Both the position numbers and the translations under genes were made by a program. A stretch of DNA of 64,000 nucleotides from CADEED01 sp035701825 (GTDB lineage: Bacteria > Pseudomonadota > Gammaproteobacteria > Steroidobacterales > Steroidobacteraceae). Below the pieces are notes generated by a model that saw nothing but the letters and a program-made list of their open reading frames with translations, did no database searches and was not told where the DNA came from. The stretch spans positions 1 to 64,000 of the forward strand of contig DASSRK010000140.1 of the NCBI GenBank assembly GCA_035701825.1. Reading direction: 5' to 3'. Position 1 is the stretch's first letter, and every line of letters begins with the position of its first letter. Below, piece by piece: positions 19,261 to 28,758 of the stretch.

Positions 19261-22061
19261 CTGCTGCTCGCCTGCCGCAGCAGCGCTTCGACGTCCGCCG
19301 CCTGCGCTTCGTAGCCGGCGCTGGCCTGCAGCCGGCGCAGGAAGCCCGGGATGTCGGCGGCTTCCATGGGGCGGCCGAGCAGGTAGCCCTGGATGCCGCC
19401 GCAGCCGGCGGCGTCGAGGAAGTTGAGCTGGCCTTCGGTCTCCACGCCTTCCGCGACCACGTGCTTGCCGAGCGCCGCGCACATGACGATGATCGATTCG
19501 ACCAGCCGGCACGAGGCCACGTCGGTGGGCAGACCGACGATGAACGAGCTGTCGATCTTGACGGTGTGGATGGGGAAGGTCCGCAGGTAGCTCAGCGAGG
19601 AATAGCCGGTGCCGAAGTCATCGAGCGCCAGCTGGATGCCGGAAGACGCGATGCTCGCCAGCAGGCGCTCCATCTGCGCACCCTGCGCGAGGACGCTCTC
19701 GGTGATTTCGAACTGCAGCTCGGACGGCGGCATGCCGCACTCGAGGAGAATGCGCGACAGCCGATCCATCAGGTTCGATTCTCGCAGCTGGCGCGCCGAC
19801 AGGTTCACCGACAGGTAGTTCAGCGGCACTCCGGCGCGGCGCCAGGCCATGTACTGCCGGCAGGCGGACGTCAGCACCCACTCGCCGAGGTTCACGATCA
19901 TCCCGGTCTCTTCGGCGACCGGCACGAAGTGCGCGGGCAGGCGCGCGGCGCCGTCGGGCCCGTGCGGCCAGCGCAGCAGCGCCTCGACGCCGATGCTCTG
20001 CGGCGTGCTGCGACCGACGATGGGCTGGTACAGCAGCTTGAACTCGTTGCGGTTGAGCGCCCGGTGCAGCCCCGATTCGAGCGACAGCCGCGCCAGCATG
20101 CGCTGCTGCATCTCGACTTCGAAGAACACCACGCGGCCCCGGCCGGATTCCTTGGCGCGATACATGGCGATGTCGCTGCTCTTCAGCAGGTCGTCGATGG
20201 TACGGCCGTCGGCGGGGAAGATGGTGATGCCGATGCTGGCACTGATGTTGTGCTCGCGGCCATTGATGGTGACCGGCTCCTGCAGGTTCGCGAGGATGCG
20301 CTCGGCGATCTGCCCGGCGACGCCCGCGTCGCGAAGATTGGGCAGCAGCACGGCGAATTCGTCACCGGCGAGGCGCGCGACGCTGTCGCCCTCCTTGGTG
20401 CAGCCGGTCAGGCGATTGGCCACGGCGCGCAGCAGCTCGTCGCCGGCCGCGTGGCCCGCGGTGTCGTTGACGCGCTTGAAATAGTCGAGATCGATGTACA
20501 GCAGCGCCCCGAGGCCGCGCGTGTCCAGCGAGGCGCGCAGCGCGACGTTGACGCGGTCGGCGAACAGCTTGCGGTTGGGCAGGCCGGTGAGCGCATCGAA
20601 GTGCGCCTGCTCGTAGAGTTTCTCGGCGCGCTCGACGTTCGCGAGGATCAGCGACAGCCGGTCCGCCAGGTCGCCGGCGCTGATGACGGGCGATGCCGCG
20701 GTGTGCTGATCGCCGCCGTCACCGATGCACAGGTATCCCGACAGCCGGCCATCGTGGCGCAGTGCGTGCAGGCGGATCGTCTCGATGGGCATGGCCGCCA
20801 GCGGCGCGAGCACCGCGATCTTCGCGGCCTCGGCGGCACCCATCTCCAGCAACGAGTCCCGCTCGTCGTTGCTGAGGAAGGCGCCCGCATCGAAGGCGAC
20901 GCGGCGCACCGAGAGTCGCCCGGAGCTGTTCGGAAACCAGTCGTACACGCGTGATTGCTCGTTGGCGTAGCCATCGATGAGCAGCACCGATGCACAGCGG
21001 CAGCCGAGCACCGCGGCGACGCGCGGCAGCAGCGCATCGAGGATGCGCTCGAGGTCGGGCGTTCGCAGCAGCAGGCGATCGATTTCCGCGAGCGTCTCGA
21101 GCGCCGAGAATTGCTGCTTCAACTGCCCGGACATCGCGTTGAAGGCGCGCGCCAGGTCGGCGAATTCGTCGTCGCCGACCGCCTCGATCGACGAGGTGAA
21201 ATCCCGGCGCGAGACCCGTTGCGTCGCCTGGTTGAGCTGCTCGAGCGGACGCACCTGGCGGCGAATGACCGCGACGGAGACCACGCTGACCAGCACCAGG
21301 GTCAGCAGGATGATTCCCGGAAACGCCATTTCCACATGGCGGCCGAGGCTCGCCAGCGTGTGGGGCGGCTGCTCGGCGATCACGAACCACGAGGGGGAGG
21401 AAAAGCGGCTGCCGAGGAACAGCTCCCAGGCGCGGGTGCGGGGCTGGTCGCGCGAACTGCGGTTCGCGGCGGCTTCGTCGGCGGCGGCTGACAGCGTCGT
21501 GTTGCCGTGGTCCACGACCCGCAGATGCGCGTCGCCGGCGTACTCCCTGGCGTCCGCCCACAACCATTCGGGACGGAGCTCGGCCTCGAGCCACGCTCCG
21601 CTGGGGAGCTTTCGCACCAGGAAGATTTGCGGATCACCGGCGGGATCGAATGACGACACGACCACGGACTCGCCGCGCTCCACCGCAATGCCCTGGCGTT
21701 TGGTCAGCGCCGACAGTGGCCCCTCGGCCGCCAGCTGCGAGTCCGCGGACGCGCGGTGCACGCTGCGTATCCAGGCGAGCTTCGCGACTTCCTTCTGCAC
21801 GGATTCATCGCTCGCATCGTGCGCGGCGGTCAACACGCGCAGCACGTCGTCGGCGCTGCCGAGGCGCCCGAGCAGGGCGTTGCCGAAGCCGCGCGCCGCG
21901 GCATCCAGGTCCTGCTCTTCGTCGTGCGTCAGCTGCGCATCGAATTCCGCCGCGAGCATGAACGTGGCCACCGACAGGGGCAGCAGCGCGCACAGCACGA
22001 ACAGGCCCACGACGCGCCTGCCGAGCCGGCTCTTGAGGTAGGTGAACTTCAGTGCTCCCAC
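19257..22061 (-). CDS. Membrane receptor with HAMP, GAF, GGDEF and EAL domains
   Basis: A 934-residue c-di-GMP enzyme. TM1 (about 12-36), a periplasmic sensor region, TM2 (about 235-258), HAMP (RPLEQLNQATQRVSRRDF), a GAF-like region (about 320-480), then GGDEF and EAL. The cyclase site reads AGDEF (565-569), an accepted active variant; the inhibitory I-site position reads KEGD instead of RxxD. The EAL domain has E693-A-L, DDFGTGYSSL, VKIDSSF and VAEGVETE, so the phosphodiesterase set looks complete. It starts with GTG two bases after the stop of the pilin-like gene, implying co-transcription and perhaps c-di-GMP control of a surface structure. Confidence 0.9.
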   Translation of the reverse strand: MGALKFTYLKSRLGRRVVGLFVLCALLPLSVATFMLAAEFDAQLTHDEEQDLDAAARGFGNALLGRLGSADDVLRVLTAAHDASDESVQKEVAKLAWIRSVHRASADSQLAAEGPLSALTKRQGIAVERGESVVVSSFDPAGDPQIFLVRKLPSGAWLEAELRPEWLWADAREYAGDAHLRVVDHGNTTLSAAADEAAANRSSRDQPRTRAWELFLGSRFSSPSWFVIAEQPPHTLASLGRHVEMAFPGIILLTLVLVSVVSVAVIRRQVRPLEQLNQATQRVSRRDFTSSIEAVGDDEFADLARAFNAMSGQLKQQFSALETLAEIDRLLLRTPDLERILDALLPRVAAVLGCRCASVLLIDGYANEQSRVYDWFPNSSGRLSVRRVAFDAGAFLSNDERDSLLEMGAAEAAKIAVLAPLAAMPIETIRLHALRHDGRLSGYLCIGDGGDQHTAASPVISAGDLADRLSLILANVERAEKLYEQAHFDALTGLPNRKLFADRVNVALRASLDTRGLGALLYIDLDYFKRVNDTAGHAAGDELLRAVANRLTGCTKEGDSVARLAGDEFAVLLPNLRDAGVAGQIAERILANLQEPVTINGREHNISASIGITIFPADGRTIDDLLKSSDIAMYRAKESGRGRVVFFEVEMQQRMLARLSLESGLHRALNRNEFKLLYQPIVGRSTPQSIGVEALLRWPHGPDGAARLPAHFVPVAEETGMIVNLGEWVLTSACRQYMAWRRAGVPLNYLSVNLSARQLRESNLMDRLSRILLECGMPPSELQFEITESVLAQGAQMERLLASIASSGIQLALDDFGTGYSSLSYLRTFPIHTVKIDSSFIVGLPTDVASCRLVESIIVMCAALGKHVVAEGVETEGQLNFLDAAGCGGIQGYLLGRPMEAADIPGFLRRLQASAGYEAQAADVEALLRQASSS

Positions 22062-22063
22062 GG

Positions 22064-22582
22064 CTAGTAGTCCGCGGCCACGCCGATGAACTTGCCATCG
22101 TTCGCCATCACGATGTCGTCACGACTGGCGCGGGCAGTGAGCGGGCCGACGGACGCTCCGTCGGGACCCATGCTGTACAGGTCGTACTCCGAGTTGATGG
22201 GCACCAGGTTCTTGTCCTTGCGCATCTGCCCGACGCCATGCAGCCCTTCGAAGGACAGGTAGACGTAGGCATTGCCCCACGGATCGAGCAGGCCGTCCAT
22301 GCGAATCGTGGCGAGATCGGGCGGCGGTTTTCCCTTGTCCGAGCTGTAACGCTCGATCGCCATGTGGATACGGGTGATGTCGGCGATCGCCGCGGATATG
22401 TCGGCGCGCGCCTTGTAACGCGAGTACGACGGAATGGCGATGGCGACCAGGACTCCCATGACGGCCACGGCCATCATCGAGTCGAGCAAAGTGAAGCCAG
22501 CGCCGCTGCGGATCCCGCGCCATCCCCTGCGCGGCATCCCGACGTCGAAAACCATCCCCTGTGGCTCTCTTTCCTGACTCAT
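22064..22582 (-). CDS. Type IV pilin-like / pseudopilin protein with Asp at position +5
   Basis: A 172-residue protein with a prepilin signature: after a 29-residue basic leader comes G|FTLLDSMMAVAVMGVLVAI, a class III signal with the hydrophobic assembly helix. The usual Glu at mature position 5 is Asp34 (+5). The globular part contains a GspG-like LLDPWGNAYVYL block, found in major pseudopilins of type II secretion, and ends without a disulfide pair. No other pilus or secretion gene is nearby, so it may be an orphan or minor pilin. The following gene is a c-di-GMP enzyme in the same unit. Confidence 0.8.
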   Translation of the reverse strand: MSQEREPQGMVFDVGMPRRGWRGIRSGAGFTLLDSMMAVAVMGVLVAIAIPSYSRYKARADISAAIADITRIHMAIERYSSDKGKPPPDLATIRMDGLLDPWGNAYVYLSFEGLHGVGQMRKDKNLVPINSEYDLYSMGPDGASVGPLTARASRDDIVMANDGKFIGVAADY

Positions 22583-22915
22583 GAATCGCTACGAAACCCC
22601 GACCCCCGGCAGCCGCTGACATATTGCTGGTCATTGCGGCACAGCCAATGATCGAGTCTGGGCCAGTGGGGGCAATCAGGAAGTGACCGGTATCACACCG
22701 CTCCGGCCGCCGAGTTGCTAGACGCGCGACATTGCGAGCGCTTTCACCATTGCGCGGATCGCACCGGGTCGCGCCGCAGCCCTTAAGTACCCGGCGCCCA
22801 GGGAAAACCCTACCGCGGCATGCGCCGGCGCCGATGAGCGGCGGGTGTCACGCGATTAATGTAAAGGGCGATTTCGACGCCGCCGGGCGCCGCCGCGCGC
22901 GCGACTAGTTAGGCC
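22583..22915. other. 333-base gap between pilin-like gene and GcvT-like gene
   Basis: Both flanking genes lie on the minus strand, so this gap should carry the end of the GcvT operon transcript and the promoter of the pilin/GGDEF unit. I found no convincing open reading frame, no hairpin with a T-run and no clear promoter hexamers. A very GC-rich CG-repeat tract lies at 22880-22905, and an AT-richer minus-strand word TTTACATTAAT (22855-22865) is the only -10-like sequence. Confidence 0.4.
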
Positions 22916-24136
22916 TCAGAAATCCGCGGCCGGGGTCGCACGTCGTCGCGGCGGATCGAAGAACGCGCCTTCGACCACCTTGCACGGCACGTTCACGCGG
23001 AACCACTGCAGCTCGCGCTGGTAGTAGATGTCGGCCCACAGCTCATCGCCCGGCCGGCCCCACGGCATGTGCAGCGAGGCGAGCGCGATGTTGGTCTTCG
23101 CCGAGGGCGACCACGCCGCCGAGGTCACCGTGCCGACGACCTGCCCCTTGTGCTCGCGGTTGTAGATGTACGCCGCCTTCGCGACCTTGTTGCCCGCGAT
23201 CTCCAGGCGCACGAAGCGGTAGCGCGAGCCGCGCTTCTGCTCCTCGAGCAATGCACGGCGGCCGTTGAAGTTCGGCTTCTTGAAATCGACCAGGCGGCCG
23301 AGATCGAGCTCGAATGGCGAGCGCGAGCGATCGAGGTGGATGGCCTGGTCGGCCGGCATGAAGTCCACGTGCGCCTGCAGGAATCCGGCTTCGATGCGCG
23401 CGAGCTCGAGGGCATGCGTGCCCATCGGGCGAATGCCGTGGATCGCGCCCTTGTCGAACAGCGCGTCCCACAGGGGCAGCGCGCGCGAAGGATCGGTCCA
23501 CAACTCGTAGCCGAGATCGCCGGTGAAGCCGGTGCGCGACACCATCAGTTCGCCGCCCGCGAAAGGCCCCGGCAATTTGAAATAGCCGATGTCGAAGGGC
23601 TTGAGGTTCTCGACGCCGGCGCAGCCGATGGCCTTGAGCACCGCGCAGCTCGTCGGCCCCTGGAACGCGAGGCAGGCGACGTCGTGCGTCTCCTCGGTCA
23701 TCCGCACGTCGAAGCCGAACGCAGAACGCTCCAGCCATTCGAGCTGGCGCTCCTGCGAGCACAGCCGGTAGTTTCCCGGACTGAGGTGGAAGATGGTGCC
23801 GTCGTCGATCACGCGGCCGTTGTCATCGCACCAGATGGCATAGCCGACCTTGCCGGGCTTGATCTTCGACACGTCGCGCGTCACGAGACGATTCAGGAAG
23901 GCCTCCGCATCGGGCCCGGTGATGCGGTGCTTGGTCATCGGCGAGAGATCGAACACCGCGCAGGCGTTGCGGATCGCGGCGTACTCGAGCGCCACGTTGA
24001 AGTAGGCGTCGGCGACCGTGTAGTCCTTCCAGCGGTGCCAGAGGTTGAGCTTGTTGAGCGCGGCAGTGCGCTCGTGGAACGGCGTCGGGTAGACCGCCGT
24101 ACGGAAGTGCTCTTTCTGGTTCATGAGGGGGTTCAT
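22916..24136 (-). CDS. GcvT-like aminomethyltransferase family protein
   Basis: A 406-residue folate-binding protein. The N-terminal GCV_T domain (about 30-290) shows ALEYAAIRNACAVFDLSPMTKHRI and RITGPDAEAFLNRLVTRDV, and GFTGDLGYELW; the C-terminal barrel (about 300-390) has GRRALLEEQ and GTVTSAAWSPS. Family members move one-carbon groups from N-, O- or S-methyl or aminomethyl compounds to tetrahydrofolate (GcvT, dimethylglycine/sarcosine enzymes, DmdA, LigM). Its ATG overlaps the stop of the upstream flavoprotein gene (ATGA), so it is translationally coupled to it. No gcvH, gcvP or lipoylation gene is nearby, so a demethylase role with the flavoproteins is more likely than glycine cleavage (inference). 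Confidence 0.85.
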   Translation of the reverse strand: MNPLMNQKEHFRTAVYPTPFHERTAALNKLNLWHRWKDYTVADAYFNVALEYAAIRNACAVFDLSPMTKHRITGPDAEAFLNRLVTRDVSKIKPGKVGYAIWCDDNGRVIDDGTIFHLSPGNYRLCSQERQLEWLERSAFGFDVRMTEETHDVACLAFQGPTSCAVLKAIGCAGVENLKPFDIGYFKLPGPFAGGELMVSRTGFTGDLGYELWTDPSRALPLWDALFDKGAIHGIRPMGTHALELARIEAGFLQAHVDFMPADQAIHLDRSRSPFELDLGRLVDFKKPNFNGRRALLEEQKRGSRYRFVRLEIAGNKVAKAAYIYNREHKGQVVGTVTSAAWSPSAKTNIALASLHMPWGRPGDELWADIYYQRELQWFRVNVPCKVVEGAFFDPPRRRATPAADF

Positions 24137-25698
24137 GCGCGCTCCGCCCGCAGTACGGCCTGCGCCGCATTCCTGCCCGCGCAACCCATGACGCCGCCGC
24201 CCGGGTGCGTGCCGGCGCCGCATAGATAGAGGCCATCCACCGGCATCGCGTATTGCGCGGCGCCGGGCACGGGCCGCAGCATCAGCATCTGGTCGAGCGC
24301 GAGCTCGCCGTGGTGCCAGTGACCGCCCGTCAGGCGGAATTCCCGCTCGAGATCGGCCGGCAGCAGCAGTTGCGAGGCGAGCACCTTGCCACGGATGCCG
24401 GGCGCGTATGACTCGAGCACGTTCAGGGTGTTTTCCAGCAGCTGCGCCCGGGCCGCATCGGTGCTGGCCTCGGCCACATACGGCGCGTACTGCACCACCG
24501 CCGAGAGCACGTGCTTGCCGGCGGGCGCGAGCGTGCGGTCGTGCACGGTGGGAATGCTTATCTCGAGCGCGGGCTGGGGCGAGGTTTCGCCGTACTTCGC
24601 GGCGTCGAAGGCATGCTCCAGGTAGACGAGATCCGGCGCGATCACCAGTCGTTCGCCCGCCAGCGCGGCCGGCAGCCGCGGGAACCCGGGCAGCGAATCG
24701 AGCGCCAGGTGCAGCTTGGCCGCCATGCCCTTGGTGCGGAAATGGCGGATGCGATGCACGAATCCGGTCTCGAGGTGGCGCGCGCCGAGCAGCTCGAGCA
24801 GCGTGCGCTTGGGATCCGCGTTGCTGACCACGACATCGGCGGCCAGCGTCTCGCCACTTTCGAGCACCACGCCCGCGACACGATCACCGTTGAGCGCAAT
24901 CTGCTTCACGGGCGCCGACAACCGCAGGGTCGCGCCGGCGGCGGTCGCGGCTTTCGCGAACGCCTCGCTCACCGCGCCCATGCCACCCGCGGGCAACGAC
25001 ACGCCGCCCGCGGTGCCGCTCGCCTGCCCCGACAGCCGGTGCAGCAGCGCCAGCATCGAATTGTTGGCGCGCGGCGAGAGGTTCGTGCCGAGCACCGCGT
25101 CGAAGGCCAGCGCGGCCTTCAGCGCGGGCGATTCGAAGGATTCCTCGACGATGTCGAAGATGTTGATGCCCGCGACGCGCAGGAATTCGCGCATGTCGTC
25201 GCGGCCGAGCCTGCGGATGTCCCAGGCGAGCAGCGCGGCGCCGATGGCGTTGGAACGGCCGCCACCGAGCAGCCGCGGGGGAATGCGGTGGTGCTGCCTG
25301 CCGAGCACGCGCGCGAACTTGAGCATCGCGGCGTGATGCGCGGCGAGCGCGGCGCGATCCGCCTCGTTGACGCGGCCGGCCTCGACCGTGCCGCCGTTCA
25401 ACACCAGGTGCTCGTCCGCCGGCTGCAGCGAGACGGTCCTGAGATCGGCGCGCGCGGTCGCGAGGCCGTGGCGCGCGAGCTCGAGTTCCTTCGCGATGCG
25501 CGCATCCAGTAGATAGGAGAAGTGCGCGCAGGCCGAGACCCTGAAGCCCGGCGCGAATTCGCGCGTGACTGCGGCGCCGCCCACCTGCCCCGCGGCCTCG
25601 AGCACCGTGACGCGCCGGCCCGCCTTCGCGAGATAGGCCGCGCAGGCGAGACCGTTGTGGCCCGCGCCGATGACGATGACGTGCTTCGCGTCAGTCAT
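24133..25698 (-). CDS. FAD-dependent oxidoreductase, phytoene-desaturase-like (second of pair)
   Basis: A 521-residue flavoprotein from MTDAKH at 25698, eight bases into the end of the upstream gene. An N-terminal dinucleotide site (VIGAGHNGLACAAYLAKAG, then VLEAAGQVGG) and a C-terminal LYLCGAGTHPGGGVMG block are characteristic of the phytoene dehydrogenase/CrtI-related oxidoreductases. No carotenoid gene is nearby, so the family name should not be read as carotenoid synthesis. It is a paralogue of the upstream gene and overlaps the GcvT-like gene by four bases. Confidence 0.86.
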   Translation of the reverse strand: MTDAKHVIVIGAGHNGLACAAYLAKAGRRVTVLEAAGQVGGAAVTREFAPGFRVSACAHFSYLLDARIAKELELARHGLATARADLRTVSLQPADEHLVLNGGTVEAGRVNEADRAALAAHHAAMLKFARVLGRQHHRIPPRLLGGGRSNAIGAALLAWDIRRLGRDDMREFLRVAGINIFDIVEESFESPALKAALAFDAVLGTNLSPRANNSMLALLHRLSGQASGTAGGVSLPAGGMGAVSEAFAKAATAAGATLRLSAPVKQIALNGDRVAGVVLESGETLAADVVVSNADPKRTLLELLGARHLETGFVHRIRHFRTKGMAAKLHLALDSLPGFPRLPAALAGERLVIAPDLVYLEHAFDAAKYGETSPQPALEISIPTVHDRTLAPAGKHVLSAVVQYAPYVAEASTDAARAQLLENTLNVLESYAPGIRGKVLASQLLLPADLEREFRLTGGHWHHGELALDQMLMLRPVPGAAQYAMPVDGLYLCGAGTHPGGGVMGCAGRNAAQAVLRAERA

Positions 25699-27313
25699 CG
25701 TGCCAGCCCTCGGGGACCAGGTTCGGACGCCGCAGGTCGTGCAGGATCTCGCGCGCCGCGTTCGCACCCGGCGCGGCCATCACGCCGCCGCCCGGATGCG
25801 TGCCGGAGCCGCACAGGTAGAAGCCCTTCTTCGGCCCCCGATACTGCGCGAAGCCCGGGAACGGACGGTTGAACAGCATCTGGTCGAGCGACAGGTCGCC
25901 CTGGAAGATGTTGCCGTCGGTGAGGCCCACTTCGTTCTCGATGATGTCCGGCGTGCGCACCTCGACGTGCCGGACCAGCGATTTGAAGTTGGGGCTGTAG
26001 CGCCCGATCATGTCGAGCACCGTGTTCTTGAAGCCGTTGCGATCCTCGTCGGTCCACGGCTTGCCCTGGATGGTCGACGGCACGTACTGCACGAACACGC
26101 TCATCCAGTGCTTGCCGGCCGGCGTCATGGTCGGATCCGTCATCGACGGGATCAGCAGGTCGAGGTACGGCAGCTTCGACCAGGTGCCGTTCTTCCAGTC
26201 GTCGTAGGCGCGTTCCACCTGCGCGAGCGACTCGAGGAAGTGCATGTCACCGAAGCGCAGCGGGTTGTCCTTGCCCAGCGCGGGGAATTCCGGCAGCCCA
26301 TCGAGTGCGATGTTCAGCTTGCCAGACGAGCCGCGGATCTTGAAGTTCCGCGCGCGTTTGACGAAGTCCGCATTCAGGTCCCGGGGGTCGAATAGCTTGG
26401 TGAACGTGCGCTTGGGATCGAGGTTCGACACCACGGTCTTCGCGCGGTACTCGTTGCCGTTCGCGCAGGCCACGCCCGTCACGCGGTTGCCGCTCACCAG
26501 GACGCGCACCACGTCGGCGTCGGTCACGATCTCGCCGCCGAAGGACTTGAACGCGCTCGCCAGCGCCTTGGACACCGCGCCCATGCCGCCGCGCGCGAAA
26601 CCCCACGAACCGATGGAGCCGTCGACGTCGCCCATGTAGTGATGCAGCAGCACGTAGGCCGTGCCCGGCGAGTACGGCCCGAGCGCCGTGCCGATGATGC
26701 CGCTGCCCGACAGCGCCGCCTTGATGAGGTCGGACTCGAAGAATTCGCCCAGGTAGTCGGCGATGCTCATCGAGTAGAAGCGGATGGTGTCGTAGATCAC
26801 CTGCTCGCCGAGCTTCCTGAACTCCTTCGAGAGGAAGATCATTTCCCGGATGTCGCGCGGGCGCAGCGAAGTCGGATCCGGCGGCGTGCGCAGCAGCAGC
26901 GGCCGGATGAACTTGCACTGGCGCATCACCTCGGTCGAGTAGCGGTCGTACGCATCGCCGTCGTGCGCGTTGTGGCGCGCGAATTCGCGCCGCTTCAACT
27001 CGTGGTCGGCGTAGCTGCCGAGGATGTCGCCCCTGGACGTGAGCGTGACGCCGCCGCCGTACGGCACCACCTGCAGCCCGTGCCGCGCGAGCTCCAGGTC
27101 GCGGAAGATCTCGGGACGCAGCAGGCTGCAGACATAGGAGCAGTTCGAGTAGGTCCAGCCCTTCTCGATCTCGCGACTGACCGCCGCGCCACCGATCCAC
27201 GGGTTGCGCTCGAGCAGCAGTACCTTGAGCCCGGAACGGGCAAGGTAGGTCGCGTTGGTCAGCCCGTTGTGGCCGGCGCCGACCACGATGGCGTCGTAGG
27301 TGTTCTGGGGCAC
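25691..27313 (-). CDS. FAD-dependent oxidoreductase, phytoene-desaturase-like (first of pair)
   Basis: A 540-residue flavoprotein, first gene of the three-gene minus-strand operon. It has AIVVGAGHNGLTNATYLA, a second FAD contact at LLLERNPWIGGAA, and the C-terminal FYLCGSGTHPGGGVMA motif. It differs from its partner by a longer middle region (about 150-280). The two paralogues with overlapping genes suggest a heteromeric enzyme or two successive oxidations. The start ATG lies 113 bases from the divergent JmjC gene, so the two units may share control. Confidence 0.86.
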   Translation of the reverse strand: MPQNTYDAIVVGAGHNGLTNATYLARSGLKVLLLERNPWIGGAAVSREIEKGWTYSNCSYVCSLLRPEIFRDLELARHGLQVVPYGGGVTLTSRGDILGSYADHELKRREFARHNAHDGDAYDRYSTEVMRQCKFIRPLLLRTPPDPTSLRPRDIREMIFLSKEFRKLGEQVIYDTIRFYSMSIADYLGEFFESDLIKAALSGSGIIGTALGPYSPGTAYVLLHHYMGDVDGSIGSWGFARGGMGAVSKALASAFKSFGGEIVTDADVVRVLVSGNRVTGVACANGNEYRAKTVVSNLDPKRTFTKLFDPRDLNADFVKRARNFKIRGSSGKLNIALDGLPEFPALGKDNPLRFGDMHFLESLAQVERAYDDWKNGTWSKLPYLDLLIPSMTDPTMTPAGKHWMSVFVQYVPSTIQGKPWTDEDRNGFKNTVLDMIGRYSPNFKSLVRHVEVRTPDIIENEVGLTDGNIFQGDLSLDQMLFNRPFPGFAQYRGPKKGFYLCGSGTHPGGGVMAAPGANAAREILHDLRRPNLVPEGWHDD

Positions 27314-27425
27314 GATTGATTTCGCGAGTCGTGGGCTTCAAAGACGAGCCCTTGGTCCACGCGGATCCGGCCGGCAGGGTAACCCAAGTCCGCATGCCCG
27401 GGAACCAACACCCGTCCCGGCCGCA

Positions 27426-28754
27426 ATGAATTACCATCCCCGCCTCGGCGCGCCAAAGATGATCAGAGATTTCCAATCGTTGCTCGACCCCAGTTCCCCG
27501 GCCAGGCCGTCATCACCGAGGGCCACGAGCGGGCGGGAATTGCAGGAGCTGTTGAGCCCGATTTCGTGCGAGGAGTTCGCGAACTCCTATTTCTCGCGCC
27601 TCGCGCTTCACGTCAAAGGCCGGCCCGAGAAGTTCGACCACATCTTCAACTGGGACAGCCTGAAGCGGGCGCTTTCGAACGGTCGCAGCATCCAGGACAA
27701 GCGCTTCAACCTGAAGGCTTCGTACGCGAGTGGCGAGGCCGCCGGCAGCAGCAAGCCGATGTTCGACACGGACATCGGCGAGGTCGGCAAGCTGCTCGAC
27801 TCCGGCGCGACCATCTGCATCACCAACATCCACATGGCGGATGCCGATCTCGCGCGCTGGGCACAGGCGATCCGCGCGCAACTCAACTTCACCGGGACCG
27901 TGGGCATCAACTGCTACGTGTCGGCCGACAATGCCGGCCTGCCCATGCACTACGACAAGCGGGTCGCGACCACCCTGCAGATCGCCGGAAAGAAACGCTG
28001 GACTTTCTCCACCACGGCATCGAAGGGGTGGCCCGACACCAACGGACAGTTCAAGGATGGACGCATCGAGCCACCGGAGGCGGCTGACGGGAAAAGACCC
28101 GACGAGCTGGAGATCCGCGAGGTGGAGCTCAATCCCGGCGACCTGCTGTGCCTGCCCGCCGGGGCCTGGCACGCGGCGCGCGGCGTGGGCTTCTCGCTGG
28201 CGTTGAACCTGTATTTCTCGCCGCGAAACCTGTTCGAGCGGCTCGCGCCGCTGTTCGCGGAGTTCGCCGCCAGGAGCGAGCACTGGCGCGGCGGTCCGCC
28301 GGTGACGCCGGAAGGCATCCGCGGCAAGCTGCCGGACCCGGTTTCAGGCTACCTGCGCGATCGGCTGGAAGAGCTCCAGCGCATGATCCTCGAGACGCTG
28401 GAGCGGCCGGACGCACTTGGCACAGCGTGGCTCGATTCGCTGCGGGACAGTCCATACACCGGGTGGCAACCGGGCCCGGTGGTGCAGCCGCCGAAATCGA
28501 CACCCGAGGACCGGTTTCGCGTCGCGCAGGCGTCGCTGCGTTTCGTCGAGACGACGGACAAGGTGATCGTCCCTTCCGAACATGGCCTGCTCAAGTTTCC
28601 GATCGCGCTCGCACCGATCCTGCATCGACTGTCCTCGCTCGAGTCGCCCGTCTCCGTGACCGAAATCCTTTCGTGGCAGCCTGGGTTGTCGGCCAGGGAA
28701 GTGCTGCCGGCCGTGCAGGTACTGGTCTCGATCGGAGTCCTGCAGAAGGCGTAG
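27426..28754 (+). CDS. JmjC/cupin-4 family 2-oxoglutarate-dependent oxygenase
   Basis: A 442-residue protein (an ATG at 27459, MIRDF, gives 431 and is equally likely; neither has a strong Shine-Dalgarno). The double-stranded beta-helix domain covers about 100-270 and carries the iron triad: His175 and Asp177 in MHYDKR and distal His249 in PAGAWHAA. A C-terminal helical region (about 290-440) resembles the dimerisation and winged-helix part of bacterial ribosomal oxygenases such as YcfD/RoxA. Bacterial members hydroxylate ribosomal proteins or peptides; its divergence from the flavoprotein/GcvT operon raises the chance of a peptide or small-molecule substrate instead. Confidence 0.84.
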   Translation: MNYHPRLGAPKMIRDFQSLLDPSSPARPSSPRATSGRELQELLSPISCEEFANSYFSRLALHVKGRPEKFDHIFNWDSLKRALSNGRSIQDKRFNLKASYASGEAAGSSKPMFDTDIGEVGKLLDSGATICITNIHMADADLARWAQAIRAQLNFTGTVGINCYVSADNAGLPMHYDKRVATTLQIAGKKRWTFSTTASKGWPDTNGQFKDGRIEPPEAADGKRPDELEIREVELNPGDLLCLPAGAWHAARGVGFSLALNLYFSPRNLFERLAPLFAEFAARSEHWRGGPPVTPEGIRGKLPDPVSGYLRDRLEELQRMILETLERPDALGTAWLDSLRDSPYTGWQPGPVVQPPKSTPEDRFRVAQASLRFVETTDKVIVPSEHGLLKFPIALAPILHRLSSLESPVSVTEILSWQPGLSAREVLPAVQVLVSIGVLQKA

Positions 28755-28758
28755 CTCG

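Noticed and set aside
17707..19512. 601-residue minus frame opposite the FAD oxidase
   Set aside because: Antisense to a Tat-exported flavoprotein with complete motifs; overlaps the GGDEF/EAL gene as well.
22583..22915. Sigma-54 type promoter (TGGC-N-TTGC) upstream of the pilin gene
   Set aside because: The closest match, TGGCTGTGCCGCAA on the minus strand, lacks correct spacing and the second GC.
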